A DNA stretch of 64,000 nt. Source: Streptomyces sp. SID11385. Lineage in GTDB: Bacteria; Actinomycetota; Actinomycetes; Streptomycetales; Streptomycetaceae. The notes under the pieces are model-generated. The model was given only the letters and a program-made list of their open reading frames with translations, was not told the origin of the DNA and searched no databases. Below, in pieces: positions 1-9,967 of the stretch; position 1 is the first letter of the stretch, and every line of letters starts with the position of its first letter. The position numbers were made by a program, and so were the translations under genes. Location of the stretch: the NCBI RefSeq assembly GCF_010548245.1, contig NZ_JAAGLR010000182.1, positions 33,881-97,880 of the forward strand, in the 5' to 3' direction.

Positions 1-307
1 CGTAGTTCTCGGGCACGCCCCGCAGCGCGATGGTGGCACCGACCGCGGACGAGCCGCCGGTGACCTTTCCGCGGGGAAAGAGGATGCGTCGGCCGTCCAT
101 GATCTCCGCGCGGTAGTGCCAGTCGTGCTTGCTCATCGACATGGCATTGCCATTGGTGATGTCGTGCGGGATGCCGGCCGGATCGGGAAAGTCCGGGCCC
201 GCTTCGATGAGGAGTACCGAACGAGCCGGGTCCTCGCTCAGCCTGGCCGCGAGCGCCGCACCCGCGGAGCCCGCCCCGACGATGATCGCGTCATACGTGT
301 GCGTCAT
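1..307 (-). CDS. GMC-family FAD oxidoreductase, N-terminal part (enediyne E9-like)
   Basis: The first 102 codons of a leftward gene run off the left edge. The ATG at 307-305 is preceded by GAGG about 10 bases upstream. The product opens with a dinucleotide-binding fold (AIIVGAGSAGAALAARL, residues 7-23) followed by the GMC signature segment PRGKVTGGSSAVG near residues 80-92, typical of choline-dehydrogenase-like flavoenzymes. GMC-type oxidoreductases are regular members of enediyne clusters (the E9 position in C-1027-type clusters), and this gene is divergent from the unbV operon, which supports membership. The exact reaction in the pathway cannot be read from this fragment, and the substrate-binding half and catalytic His are outside the window. 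Confidence 0.8.
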   Translation of the reverse strand, partial: MTHTYDAIIVGAGSAGAALAARLSEDPARSVLLIEAGPDFPDPAGIPHDITNGNAMSMSKHDWHYRAEIMDGRRILFPRGKVTGGSSAVGATIALRGVPENY

Positions 308-611
308 GGATTTAAAACCTCGCCAGAGTGTGATGCGAAAGGGACCGATCTCACCCGAGTTTTTCAGGGCCGCCGGCATCCGGTCTTCTCCGAGACTGCT
401 CAATGACGCGGCCCTGGATATCCCCCGCACCGACCGAAGGCGTTGCCTCAACGGGCTGAAACCGCCCCCACGAACCGTGGCAACGTCAGAGAAGCAGTCC
501 TTGCCGGGCTGATAGATCCTCAAGTGCCAGGTGCTGCGGCAGTAATTCCAGGATTACATTCGCAGTGTCCTCGGTCAGCTTTTTATTTCTCGTTCACGGG
601 AGGGAAATGGG
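308..611. promoter_or_regulatory. Divergent intergenic region between GMC oxidoreductase and unbV operon
   Basis: About 300 bases with no supported gene. It must hold the promoters for the leftward oxidoreductase and the rightward unbV operon. A GGGAGGGAAATGGG stretch just before 612 contains the unbV ribosome-binding site. I see no clear operator palindrome or RNA gene here. Confidence 0.5.
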
Positions 612-2591
612 ATGTCGTACCGACAGCGATTCCGCAGGCTCATCCCAGGGGTGGTCACGATATTGGTGGCGACCTCGCTGTTCTTCGTCGTCCGTACCTC
701 GGTATCCGTCGCGGGCGGTGATCAGGCTGCTGCCGCGTACAAGTTCAAGGAGATGCCGATCGCGATGCCGCCCGGATACGACGCGCAGCCGAAGAAGACG
801 ATCCGTGAGGTGAACCCGGCCTACGAGAAGATTCGTGCCTGGATCTCCTCGGTCGGCGCCAGCATCGCGGTCAACGATGTCACCGGCCACGGACTCGCCA
901 ACGGTATGTGCATCGTCGACACCCGTACCGACTCGGTCGTGGTCACCTACACGCCGACCGCTCGTACCGCCGACCGGTTCACGCCCTTCGTGCTGGACGG
1001 CAAGCCGCTGCCGATGGACGAGGCCATGGCGCCCACCGGCTGCACCCCCGGCGACTTCAACGGCGACGGCCGCAACGACTTCCTGGTCACCTACTGGGGA
1101 CGCACTCCGGTGCTGTTCCTGGCGAAGTCCGACGCCAAGACCCCGTCCGCGTCCGCGTACGTCCCGCGTGAGGTCGTCGCCTCGCAGAGTCTCGACGGCA
1201 AGTACCACGGGCCGCGGTGGAACACCGACGCCGTCTACGTCGCGGACCTCGACGGCAGCGGCCACCCGTCGATGATCGTCGGGAACTACTTCCCCGACTC
1301 CGACGTGCTCGACCCGCACGGCCTCGACAACGTCGAGATGAACGACTCGCTCTCCAGCGCGAAGAACGCCGGCGGTGACCACGTGCTGCGCTGGTACAAC
1401 GCCTCGGCCGGCACCGACCCGGACGTCTCCTTCGTCGAGGAGAAGGACGCCATCCCGTACGCCAGCTCCACCGGCTGGACGCTGGCCATCTCCGGCGCCG
1501 ACCTGACCGGCTCCGGGCTGCCCGACGTCTACATCGCCAACGACTTCGGCCACGGGCACCTGCTGCACAACCGATCCACCCCCGGCAAGATCCGCTTCAC
1601 GGAGGCCAAGGGCGAGCGCACCCCGACGACCCCGAAGTCGTTCGTGCTCGGCAACGGCTCCTTCAAGGGCATGGGGGTCGACTTCGGTGACGTCGACGGC
1701 AACGGCAGCTTCGACATGATGGTCAGCAACATCACCGTCGCCTGGGGCCTGGAGGAGAGCAACTTCCTCTGGGTCAACCAGGCCGACAGCCCGGCCGCCG
1801 CGAAGACCGAACTGCGCAAGGGCGTCGCCCCCTTCAAGCAGGAGGCGCAGAAGAACGGCGTCGCCTGGACCGGCTGGGGCTGGGACGCGAAGATGGGCGA
1901 CTTCCTCAACAACGGCCAGCAGAACATCCTGCAGGCCGACGGCTTCGTCAAGGGCGACATCGACCGCTGGCCGTGGCTCCAGGAAATGGCCATGACCAAC
2001 GACAACCTGCTCTCCAACCCCGCGATGTGGCCGCACGTCGGCCCCGGTGACGACCTGGCCGGCGACGAGGTGATGGCGTTCTACGCCCGGACCAGCAGCG
2101 GCAAGTACGCGAACGTGAGCGAGCAGCTCGGCCTCGACGTCCCGATCCCGACCCGCGGGATCGCCACCGCCGACACCACCGGCAGGGGCGCGCTGGACTT
2201 CGCGATAGCCCGCCAGTGGGGCCCGCCCGCGTTCTACGCCAACCAGGCCCCGAAGCTGGGCAAGGACCTGACACTGCGGCTGTACCGGCCCGCGCCGGAC
2301 GGCACCGCCGGAGAGGGCCTGGCCGCACCCGGCTCGCCCGCGTACGGCACCACGGTGAGCATCACCACCCCGCAAGGGCGGCAGATCGCCCAGCTCGACG
2401 GAGGCGGCGGACACGGGGGCTTCCGCAGCTTCGACGTGCGCTTCGGCCTCGACACCTATACGGGCCCGGTGAAAGCGCACTTCACGTGGCGCGACAGCGA
2501 CGGCGGCCTGCACACCAAGACCCGGCAGCTCTCCGCGGGCAGCCACACCCTCATGCTGACCGACGACATCCAGGAGGTGACGAGCCGATGA
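612..2591 (+). CDS. unbV: Enediyne biosynthesis protein UnbV (E4-type, FG-GAP repeats and ASPIC/UnbV domain)
   Basis: A 659-residue protein. An N-terminal signal-anchor (hydrophobic stretch about residues 11-30) is followed by calcium-binding-loop-like FG-GAP/VCBS repeats: DFNGDGRNDF, DLDGSGHPSM, DLTGSGLPDV, DVDGNGSFDM and DTTGRGALDF. The C-terminal 100 residues match the ASPIC/UnbV domain (YGTTVSITTPQGRQIAQLDG, then GHGGFRSFDVRFGL). The arrangement suggests a membrane-anchored beta-propeller facing outward. UnbV is one of the five conserved enediyne cassette proteins; its biochemical role is not settled in the family. It is the first gene of a five-gene run and overlaps unbU by ATGA, so the two are probably translationally coupled. 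The ATG at 612 follows GGGAGGGAAATGGG. Confidence 0.93.
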   Translation: MSYRQRFRRLIPGVVTILVATSLFFVVRTSVSVAGGDQAAAAYKFKEMPIAMPPGYDAQPKKTIREVNPAYEKIRAWISSVGASIAVNDVTGHGLANGMCIVDTRTDSVVVTYTPTARTADRFTPFVLDGKPLPMDEAMAPTGCTPGDFNGDGRNDFLVTYWGRTPVLFLAKSDAKTPSASAYVPREVVASQSLDGKYHGPRWNTDAVYVADLDGSGHPSMIVGNYFPDSDVLDPHGLDNVEMNDSLSSAKNAGGDHVLRWYNASAGTDPDVSFVEEKDAIPYASSTGWTLAISGADLTGSGLPDVYIANDFGHGHLLHNRSTPGKIRFTEAKGERTPTTPKSFVLGNGSFKGMGVDFGDVDGNGSFDMMVSNITVAWGLEESNFLWVNQADSPAAAKTELRKGVAPFKQEAQKNGVAWTGWGWDAKMGDFLNNGQQNILQADGFVKGDIDRWPWLQEMAMTNDNLLSNPAMWPHVGPGDDLAGDEVMAFYARTSSGKYANVSEQLGLDVPIPTRGIATADTTGRGALDFAIARQWGPPAFYANQAPKLGKDLTLRLYRPAPDGTAGEGLAAPGSPAYGTTVSITTPQGRQIAQLDGGGGHGGFRSFDVRFGLDTYTGPVKAHFTWRDSDGGLHTKTRQLSAGSHTLMLTDDIQEVTSR

Positions 2592-3607
2592 CCGAGACCC
2601 GTTCCCAGACTGTCGAGGCGGCTCCGCACGACGCCCGGCCCCACGCCGAGAAGAAGAAACCCAACCGGGACCCCCGCTACCTGGCACTGCGCAACTTCGC
2701 CATCTCCATGAGCGTGTTCAACATCCTGGGCTACACGCTGCTCGGCTTCGAGCAGCCCTGGCTGTGGCCTATCATCTGCGCGCCGTTCGCCTACGCCGTC
2801 GAGATGGTGCTCGAGGTGATCAGCGCCTGGGCCCACAACCGCCGGGCCCGCTTCCTGGGCGGGGGGTTCCGCAGGGTGTACGAGTTCCTGCTGCCCGCCC
2901 ACATCACCGCGCTCGCGGTGAACATGCTGCTCTACGGCAACGACCTGCTGCTGCCCATCCTGCTCGGTGTCTTCATCGGCGTGGCCGGCAAGCATGTCCT
3001 CCAGGCACCGATCAACGGGCGCATGCGGCACTACATGAACCCGTCCAACTTCGGTATCACCGTCACACTGCTCATGTTCGGCTCCTGGATCAGCATCGCC
3101 CCGCCGTACGAGTTCACCGAGAACGCGAACACGTTCTTCCGTGTCGGCATTCCACTGGTCATCGCCACTGCGGGCACGGTCATCAACGCCATGCTGACCA
3201 AGCGAGTACCACTGATCGTCGGCTGGCTCGGCGGCTTCGTCATCCAGGCGGTGCTGCGCCACTTCCTGTGGGACGTGGCGATCTGGTCCGCGCTCGGGCC
3301 GATGAGCGGCGTCGCCTTCGTGCTCTTCACCAACTACATGATCACCGACCCCGGCACCACCCCGTCCAAGGGCCGCAACCAGTTCATGTTCGGCTCCTCG
3401 GTCGCCATGGTCTACGGGCTGCTGATGCTCTTCAACGTCGTGTACACACTCTTCTTCGCCACCACGATCGTGTGTGCAGTCCGCGGTGTCGGCTGGTGGG
3501 TCGCCCACGGTCTGCGACGACGCCGGGAACCGGACGAGGCGAGCGGAACGGTGGCGCGGCCCGCCGAGCCGCGGCGCCTGGCCGACAACGAGGCGGTGGC
3601 AGCATGA
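2588..3607 (+). CDS. unbU: Enediyne biosynthesis integral membrane protein UnbU (E5-type)
   Basis: A 339-residue polytopic membrane protein with roughly eight to ten hydrophobic segments between residues 30 and 310 and a charged cytoplasmic-looking tail. Two motifs recall the NqrB/RnfD membrane family: HYMNPSNFGI in the middle and ITDPGTTPSKGRNQFMFG near residue 250, so an electron-transfer-related origin is possible, but this is inference. UnbU is a fixed partner of UnbV, UnbL, PksE and the thioesterase in enediyne clusters, function unproven. The ATG at 2588 was chosen because it overlaps the unbV stop by 4 bp; the longer upstream frame would run through unbV. The stop overlaps the pksE start in the same way. 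Confidence 0.92.
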   Translation: MTETRSQTVEAAPHDARPHAEKKKPNRDPRYLALRNFAISMSVFNILGYTLLGFEQPWLWPIICAPFAYAVEMVLEVISAWAHNRRARFLGGGFRRVYEFLLPAHITALAVNMLLYGNDLLLPILLGVFIGVAGKHVLQAPINGRMRHYMNPSNFGITVTLLMFGSWISIAPPYEFTENANTFFRVGIPLVIATAGTVINAMLTKRVPLIVGWLGGFVIQAVLRHFLWDVAIWSALGPMSGVAFVLFTNYMITDPGTTPSKGRNQFMFGSSVAMVYGLLMLFNVVYTLFFATTIVCAVRGVGWWVAHGLRRRREPDEASGTVARPAEPRRLADNEAVAA

Positions 3608-6600
3608 GCGTGCGCGAACCGCGGCCCGTCACCACGGCCGAGAACGACGAGCGGGAACTGTCCGGCCGGATCGCGGTGGTCGGGATCGCCTGCCGCTACC
3701 CCGACGCGGAGAACCCCGAACAGCTCTGGCAGAACGTACTGGCGGGCCGCCGTGCCTTCCGGAAACTGCCCGACCAGCGGATGCGTGCCGCGGACTACTA
3801 CTCACCCGACCCCACCGCGCCCGACCGCTTCTACAGCGCCAAGGCCGCGGTGATCGAGGGCTTCGAGTTCGACCGGGTCCGCTACCGGGTGGCGGGCAGC
3901 ACCTTCCGCTCCACCGACATGACCCACTGGCTCGCCCTGGACACCGCAGCCCGTGCCCTGGAGGACGCGGGATTCCCGTTCGGCGAGGGGCTGGCGGACG
4001 TCAACACCGGCGTCATCATCGGCAACACCCTCACCGGGGAGTTCAGCCGGGCCAATCTGATGCGGCTGCGCTGGCCGTATGTCCGCCGCACCGTCGGCGC
4101 CGCGCTGCGCGAGCAGGGCTGGGAGAACGAGGCGCTCACCGCCTTCCTCGACGGCCTCGAACAGCGCTACAAGAGCGCCTTCCCGCCCATCGGCGAGGAC
4201 ACCCTCGCAGGCGGCCTGGCCAACACCATCGCCGGCCGCATCTGTAACCACTTCGACTTCAAGGGCGGCGGTTTCACCGTCGACGGCGCGTGCTCGTCCT
4301 CCCTGCTCTCGGTCTCCACCGCGTGCGACGCGCTGGCCCGCGGCACGATGGACGTGGCGGTGGCCGGCGGTGTGGACCTGAGCATCGACCCCTTCGAGGT
4401 GATCGGTTTCGCCAAGACCGGCGCGCTCGCCACCGGCGAGATGCGGGTCTACGACAAGGGCGCCAACGGCTTCTGGCCCGGCGAGGGCTGCGGCATGCTG
4501 GTCCTGATGCGGGACGAGGACGCCCGCGCGCAGGGCCGGTTCCGCTACGCCACCATCGCCGGCTGGGGCTACTCCTCCGACGGGAAGGGCGGCATCACCC
4601 GGCCCGAGGCCAGCGGCCACCGCCTCGCCATACGACGCGCCTACCGCGCGGCCGGCTTCGGCATGGAGACCATCGGCCTCCTGGAGGGCCACGGCACCGG
4701 AACGGCCGTGGGTGACGCCACCGAGCTGCGCGCCTTCTCCGAGGCACGTCGCGCCGCCGGCGCACTCGCCCCGGCCGCCCTGAGCACCGTCAAGGGCAAC
4801 TTCGGCCACACCAAGGCCGCGGCCGGCGTCGCCGGGCTCCTCAAGGCGATCCTCGCGGTCCGCCACCAGGTGATCCCGCCCGCCACCAGCCACTTCGACC
4901 CGCATCCCGAACTCCTCGGCCCCACGCCCGCACTGCGGGTGCCGGACCGCGCCGAGCTGTGGCCCGAGGGCATGCCCATCCGGGCCGGGGTCTCCTCCAT
5001 GGGCTTCGGCGGCATCAACGCCCACGTCGTCGTCGAGCACGCCGACGGCTTGCGGCGCAGCGCCGTGCCGAGCGTCACCCGCAGACTGGTCGCCTCCCGG
5101 CAGGACGTCGAGCTGTTCCTGCTGGACGGCACCGACCCGGAGGAGCTGCGGCAGAAGGCGACGCGCCTTGCGGAGTTCTGCGCCCAGCTCTCGTACGCCG
5201 AACTCGGCGACCTGGCGGCCACGTTGCAGGGCGAGCTGGACGGCCGGCCCTTGCGCGCCGCGGTGCTCGTCGCCTCGCCCGAGCAGGCCACCGAGCGGCT
5301 CACCGAGCTGGCCGGACAACTGGCCGCCGGAGTCCGTACGCTGCTGGACACCCAGAAGGGCGTCTTCCTCGGCAGCGCCGGGTCGGCCCCCCGGATCGCC
5401 TTCCTCTTCCCGGGGCAGGGCGCCGGAAAGCGGGGCGACGGAGGCGCGCTGCGTCGCCGGTTCGCCGCCGTGGACGAGCTGTACGACCGGCTCTCGCTGC
5501 CCACCGACGGCGACCTGGTCGCCACCGAGGTCGCTCAGCCCCGGATCGTGGCCGCCTCGGTCGCGGGCCTGCGAGTACTGGACATCCTCGGCATCGAGGC
5601 GGTCCGGGCCACCGGACACAGCCTCGGGGAACTGACCGCCCTGCACTGGTCGGGCGCCATGGACGAGCCGACCGTGCTGAGCGCGGCCGGCGTCCGCGGC
5701 CGGATCATGGCCGCGGCCGGCGACGGCGAGGGCACCATGGCGGCGCTCGCGACGACCCCCGAACTCGCCGAGACCCTGACCGCCGGCGAGCCGGTGGTGA
5801 TCGCCGGCTACAACAGCCCGCGCCAGACCGTGGTGTCCGGCCCGGTCGCGGCGGTCGAACGAGTCTGCGCGCTGGCGGCCGGACAGGGCGTCGGCGCGGC
5901 GAGGATCAACGTCTCACACGCCTTCCACTCACCGGCCGTCGCTCCGGCCGCGGCCGGACTCGCCGAGCACCTGAGGACCGAGCGGTTCGGCCGGATCGGG
6001 GAGGGCCTGATCTCCACCGTCACCGGCGGACTGCTGCCCGCCGACACCGACGTGGTGGACCTGCTCACCCGCCAGGTACTGCAACCGGTCCGGTTCACCG
6101 AGGCGCTCCAGGAGATGGACGGCGAGGTCGACCTGCTGATCGAGGTCGGACCGGGCCACGTGCTCAAGTCGCTGGCCGCCGAGATCCTGCCGGACGTGCC
6201 CGCGGTCGCCACCGAGGCGGACGCCCTGTCACTGACCGGGCTGCTCGGCACGGTCGCCGCCGCCTGGACGATGGGCGCACCGGTCCGGCACGGTCAGCTC
6301 TTCGCCGGGCGCTTCACCAGGCCGCTGCCGCTGGACAAGGAGTTCCTGTTCTTCGCCAGCCCCTGCGAGTCCAACGACGAGGACTTCGTGCTGGAGCAGT
6401 CCGTACCGGCCGCGCTGCCCGAGCTCACCGCTCCCGCGGCCACCGCGGGCACCACGGCAGCCGACAAGGAGGACGCCTCCAGCCTGGGAGTGCTGCTCCG
6501 GCTTGCCGCCGAGCGAGCCGAACTCCCGGTCGAAACGGTCGATCCGGCGGCCAACCCGCTCGACGAACTGCACCTCAGCTCCATCACCGTCGGCCAGATC

Positions 6601-9489
6601 ATGAACCAGGCCGCCCAGGAGCTGGGCATCTCCGCACCCATGGTCACCACCGCCTTCGCCACCTCCACGCTGGGGCAACTCGCCGAACTCCTTGACGAGC
6701 TGTCGGAGCAGTCGCCCGAGGACCACCAGCCCTCCGCCGCCCCGGGCGTCGCGAGCTGGGTGCGCCCGTTCGTGGTCGATCTGACGCCGGCCGAGCTGTC
6801 CGGCGGTCCTGCTGCCGGGCCCGGTGGCGACTGGCAGGTCTTCGCCTCCGACCGGCACCCGCTGGCCGGCCCGCTGGCCGAGCGGCTGCGCACGGCCGGG
6901 CCCGGCGGGGGCGTGCTGCTCGCTCTTCCCCGCGACTGCGGTCAGGAGCACATCGGCCTGATGCTTGCCGCCGCCCGAGCCGCACTCGACCCGGACCGGC
7001 GTGCCGCCGGCACCCGGCTGGTCGCCGTCGGCGACCGCAGGGGAGCGGCGGGCCTGGCCAAGACGCTGCATCTGGAGGCACCGGACATCCCGGTCACCGT
7101 CGTCACCCTGCCGTTGCCCGGGGACATGACGGCCGAAGCCGCCGAACGGATCAGCCCCCGGATCGCCGCGGACGTGCTGGCCACCACCGGGTTCAGGGAG
7201 GTGCACTACGACCGCGAGGGCGTACGGCGGGAGCCGGTGCTGCGGGCGGTGGAGCTCACGACGGACTCCACCCACCAGGCGTTGGACGACGGCGACGTCC
7301 TGCTCATCACCGGCGGCGGCAAGGGCATCACCGCCGAGTGCGCCATCTCGCTGGCCGGGCCGAGCGGTGCGGCGATCGGGCTGATGGGCCGCTCCGACCC
7401 GGCCGAAGACGCCGAGCTCGCGGACAACCTGCGCCGCATGGAGGCGGCCGGTGTCCGGGTGCACTACGCGCGGGCCGACGTCACCGACGTCGACCAGGTC
7501 AAGGCCGCGGTGGGCGAGATCACCATGGCGCTCGGCCCGGTCACCGGCCTGCTGCACGGCGCGGGCCGCAACCAGCCGCAGGCGCTCGCCAACCTGGACG
7601 AGGACTCGTTCCGCCGCACGCTGGCCACCAAGATCGACGGTGTGGAAGCGGTGCTGGCCGCGATCGACCCGGCCGCGCTGCGGCTCTTCGTGACATTCGG
7701 CAGCATCATCGGCCGGGCGGGACTGCGCGGCGAGGCGGACTACGCCACCGCCAATGACTGGCTCACCGAGCTGACCGTCCGGTTCCAGCAGGACTACCCC
7801 GACTGCCGCTGCCTGGCGCTGGAGTGGTCGGTCTGGTCCGGTGCCGGCATGGGGGAGCGGCTGGGCGTCCTGGAGGCCCTGGTCCGCGAGGGCATCGAGC
7901 CGATCCCCGCCGACCAGGGCGTGGAACTGCTCGGCCGGCTGCTGGCCGACACCGGTACCCCGCCGGCCCTGGTGGTGATGGGCCGGGCCGGCGGCCTGCC
8001 GACGCTCACCCTGGAGCAGCGCGAAACCCCGCTGCTGCGGTTCCTGGAACGCGTCCAGGTGCACTACCCCGGCATCGAACTGGTCGCGGACGCCGAACTC
8101 GGCGCCGGCAGCGACCTCTACCTGGCCGACCACCTGCTGGACGGCGACCTGCTCTTCCCCGCCGTCCTCGGCATGGAGGCCATGACCCAGGTGGCCACCG
8201 CGCTCACCGGCCTCCAGCACACCCCGGTGCTGGAGGACATGCGGTTCCTGCGGCCCATCGTGGTCCCGGTGAGCGGCACGACGACCCTGCGGGTGGCCGC
8301 CCTGGTCACCGGACCCGGCACGGTCGAGGTGGTGGTGCGCAGCAGTGAGACCGGCTTCCAGGCCGACCACTTCCGCGCCGTCCTGCGCTTCGGCGGGCGG
8401 GAGCCGGCCGGTGATCCGGCGCCGGTCACAGAGCAGGTGCCGCGCGTGCCGCTGGCACCCGGTGAGCTGTACGGGCCGGTGCTCTTCCAGGGCGACCGCT
8501 TCCAGCGGCTGCTCGGCTACCGGGACCTGGCCGCCAAGCACTGCCTGGCCGAGATCGACGACACTCCCAGGGCCGACTGGTTCGCCGCCTACCATCCGGG
8601 CGAACTGGTACTGGCCGATCCCGGTACCCGCGACGCGCTCATGCACTCCATCCAGGCGTGCGTGCCCGACGCCACGCTGCTGCCGGTGAGCGTGGCACGG
8701 CTGCATCTCGCGGCCCGGCCGGCGCGACAGACCGGCCGGCTGCTGTTCCTCGACGCCCGCGAGCGGTCCCGGGACGGCGACAGCTACCTCTACGACCTGG
8801 ACGTCCGCGACGAGGAGGGCCGACTGGTCGAGCGTTGGGAGGGCCTGCTGCTGCGGGCGGTGCGCAAGCAGGACGGTGCCGGCCCCTGGCTGCCGGCGCT
8901 GCTCGGCCCCTTCCTGGAACGGCGTGCCGAAGCGGCGCTCGGCCACCCGCTGCGGTGCGTCGTGCTCCCCGGAGGCCCGGTGGACGGGTCCTCGGTGGAC
9001 GAGCGCAGGCAGCGCACCGCCCAGGCGGTGAGCTGGGCGCTGGGGCGGACCACCGAGGTGCGCCACCGGCCCGACGGAAGGCCCGAACTGGCCGAAGGCC
9101 GACGGATGTCCTCCTCGCACGCGGCGGGCGTCACCTTCGCCGTGGTCGCCGACCAGGCCGTCACCTGCGACGTCGAGGTGGCCGCCGAACGGTCGGCCGA
9201 CGAGTGGGCGGCGCTGCTCGGCGCCGACGGCCTGGCACTGGCACGGCTGCTCGCCGAGGGGCGGGGCGAGGCACTGAGCCTGGCCGCCACACGGGTGTGG
9301 GGCGCGGTGGAGACACTGCGCAAGGCGGGCCACGCGGTGGCCGCGCTGAGCCTGGACGGCGACGCGGGACTGCCGGCCGGCTGGGTGGCCTTCCGCGGCG
9401 GCGCACACCGCATCACGTCATTCGCGACCGCCCTGGAGGGCGTCGCCGATCCGGTGTCGTTCACCGTGCTGACCGAGGGGACCCGATGA
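3604..9489 (+). CDS. pksE: Iterative enediyne polyketide synthase PksE (KS-AT-ACP-KR-DH-PPTase)
   Basis: A 1961-residue iterative type I synthase with the domain order specific to enediynes. The KS has its nucleophile in DGACSSS (Cys230) and histidines in EGHGTGT (His363) and NFGHTK (His402). The AT begins near residue 597, with GHSLGEL (Ser673). The central ACP has HLSSITVGQI (Ser992/993 as phosphopantetheine site). The KR has ITGGGKGI near 1235 and catalytic Tyr1380 in ADYATAN. The DH has DHLLDG (His1510). A C-terminal phosphopantetheinyl-transferase-like domain has the CDVE motif (Asp1856) and RVWGAVETLRKAG. PksE loads its own ACP and builds the linear polyene precursor from malonyl-CoA in the cytoplasm. 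The ATG at 3604 overlaps unbU and the stop overlaps the thioesterase. All catalytic residues looked for are present, so the enzyme appears intact. Confidence 0.97.
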   Translation: MSVREPRPVTTAENDERELSGRIAVVGIACRYPDAENPEQLWQNVLAGRRAFRKLPDQRMRAADYYSPDPTAPDRFYSAKAAVIEGFEFDRVRYRVAGSTFRSTDMTHWLALDTAARALEDAGFPFGEGLADVNTGVIIGNTLTGEFSRANLMRLRWPYVRRTVGAALREQGWENEALTAFLDGLEQRYKSAFPPIGEDTLAGGLANTIAGRICNHFDFKGGGFTVDGACSSSLLSVSTACDALARGTMDVAVAGGVDLSIDPFEVIGFAKTGALATGEMRVYDKGANGFWPGEGCGMLVLMRDEDARAQGRFRYATIAGWGYSSDGKGGITRPEASGHRLAIRRAYRAAGFGMETIGLLEGHGTGTAVGDATELRAFSEARRAAGALAPAALSTVKGNFGHTKAAAGVAGLLKAILAVRHQVIPPATSHFDPHPELLGPTPALRVPDRAELWPEGMPIRAGVSSMGFGGINAHVVVEHADGLRRSAVPSVTRRLVASRQDVELFLLDGTDPEELRQKATRLAEFCAQLSYAELGDLAATLQGELDGRPLRAAVLVASPEQATERLTELAGQLAAGVRTLLDTQKGVFLGSAGSAPRIAFLFPGQGAGKRGDGGALRRRFAAVDELYDRLSLPTDGDLVATEVAQPRIVAASVAGLRVLDILGIEAVRATGHSLGELTALHWSGAMDEPTVLSAAGVRGRIMAAAGDGEGTMAALATTPELAETLTAGEPVVIAGYNSPRQTVVSGPVAAVERVCALAAGQGVGAARINVSHAFHSPAVAPAAAGLAEHLRTERFGRIGEGLISTVTGGLLPADTDVVDLLTRQVLQPVRFTEALQEMDGEVDLLIEVGPGHVLKSLAAEILPDVPAVATEADALSLTGLLGTVAAAWTMGAPVRHGQLFAGRFTRPLPLDKEFLFFASPCESNDEDFVLEQSVPAALPELTAPAATAGTTAADKEDASSLGVLLRLAAERAELPVETVDPAANPLDELHLSSITVGQIMNQAAQELGISAPMVTTAFATSTLGQLAELLDELSEQSPEDHQPSAAPGVASWVRPFVVDLTPAELSGGPAAGPGGDWQVFASDRHPLAGPLAERLRTAGPGGGVLLALPRDCGQEHIGLMLAAARAALDPDRRAAGTRLVAVGDRRGAAGLAKTLHLEAPDIPVTVVTLPLPGDMTAEAAERISPRIAADVLATTGFREVHYDREGVRREPVLRAVELTTDSTHQALDDGDVLLITGGGKGITAECAISLAGPSGAAIGLMGRSDPAEDAELADNLRRMEAAGVRVHYARADVTDVDQVKAAVGEITMALGPVTGLLHGAGRNQPQALANLDEDSFRRTLATKIDGVEAVLAAIDPAALRLFVTFGSIIGRAGLRGEADYATANDWLTELTVRFQQDYPDCRCLALEWSVWSGAGMGERLGVLEALVREGIEPIPADQGVELLGRLLADTGTPPALVVMGRAGGLPTLTLEQRETPLLRFLERVQVHYPGIELVADAELGAGSDLYLADHLLDGDLLFPAVLGMEAMTQVATALTGLQHTPVLEDMRFLRPIVVPVSGTTTLRVAALVTGPGTVEVVVRSSETGFQADHFRAVLRFGGREPAGDPAPVTEQVPRVPLAPGELYGPVLFQGDRFQRLLGYRDLAAKHCLAEIDDTPRADWFAAYHPGELVLADPGTRDALMHSIQACVPDATLLPVSVARLHLAARPARQTGRLLFLDARERSRDGDSYLYDLDVRDEEGRLVERWEGLLLRAVRKQDGAGPWLPALLGPFLERRAEAALGHPLRCVVLPGGPVDGSSVDERRQRTAQAVSWALGRTTEVRHRPDGRPELAEGRRMSSSHAAGVTFAVVADQAVTCDVEVAAERSADEWAALLGADGLALARLLAEGRGEALSLAATRVWGAVETLRKAGHAVAALSLDGDAGLPAGWVAFRGGAHRITSFATALEGVADPVSFTVLTEGTR

Positions 9490-9962
9490 CGCAACCGGAC
9501 TACTACGAGTACCGCCACCTGGTCGGCTTTGAGGAGACCAACCTCGTCGGCAACGTCTACTACGTCAACTACCTCCGCTGGCAGGGCCGCTGCCGGGAGA
9601 TGTTCCTGCGCGACCGGGCACCCGACGTGCTCGCCGACATCCGGGCCGACCTCAAGCTGTTCACCCTGAAGGTGGACTGCGAGTTCTTCGCCGAGATCAC
9701 CGCCTTCGACGAACTGTCCATCCGGATGCGGCTCGTGGACCTCACTCAGACCCAGATCGCCTTCACCTTCGACTACGTGCGGCTCGGGCCGGACGGAAGC
9801 GAGACCCTGGTCGCCCGGGGGCAGCAGCGGATCGCCTGCATGCGCGGCCCCAACACCGACACCCGTCCGACCAGGGTCCCCGAGCCGCTGCGGCTCGCCC
9901 TGGTGCCCTACAGCGTCTCCGGTACGGCGTCCTCCCGGACGCTCACCGCTACTGCGAGGTGA
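9486..9962 (+). CDS. Enediyne hotdog-fold thioesterase (E10/CalE7-type)
   Basis: A 158-residue single hotdog domain of the 4HBT type. The N-terminus YYEYRHLVGFEETNLVGNVY with following YYVNYLRWQGRCREMFL is the recognisable start of the enediyne thioesterases (TEBC, SgcE10, CalE7), which hydrolyse the polyene thioester from the PksE ACP. These enzymes lack the usual acidic catalytic residue; here the equivalent position reads GFEETNLVGNVYY, consistent with that. The start overlaps the pksE stop by ATGA, which suggests translational coupling. It completes the enediyne cassette together with unbV, unbU, pksE and the separated unbL. Confidence 0.94.
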   Translation: MTQPDYYEYRHLVGFEETNLVGNVYYVNYLRWQGRCREMFLRDRAPDVLADIRADLKLFTLKVDCEFFAEITAFDELSIRMRLVDLTQTQIAFTFDYVRLGPDGSETLVARGQQRIACMRGPNTDTRPTRVPEPLRLALVPYSVSGTASSRTLTATAR

Positions 9963-9967
9963 TCCAC

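Noticed and set aside
594..2687. Long leftward open frame antisense to unbV
   Set aside because: It is a shadow of high-GC codon bias; low-complexity Arg/Gly/Val-rich product, no domains, while the sense frame is a clear UnbV.
6229..9408. 1059-codon leftward frame antisense to pksE
   Set aside because: Same GC-shadow effect; composition rich in His, Gln, Arg with no motifs.
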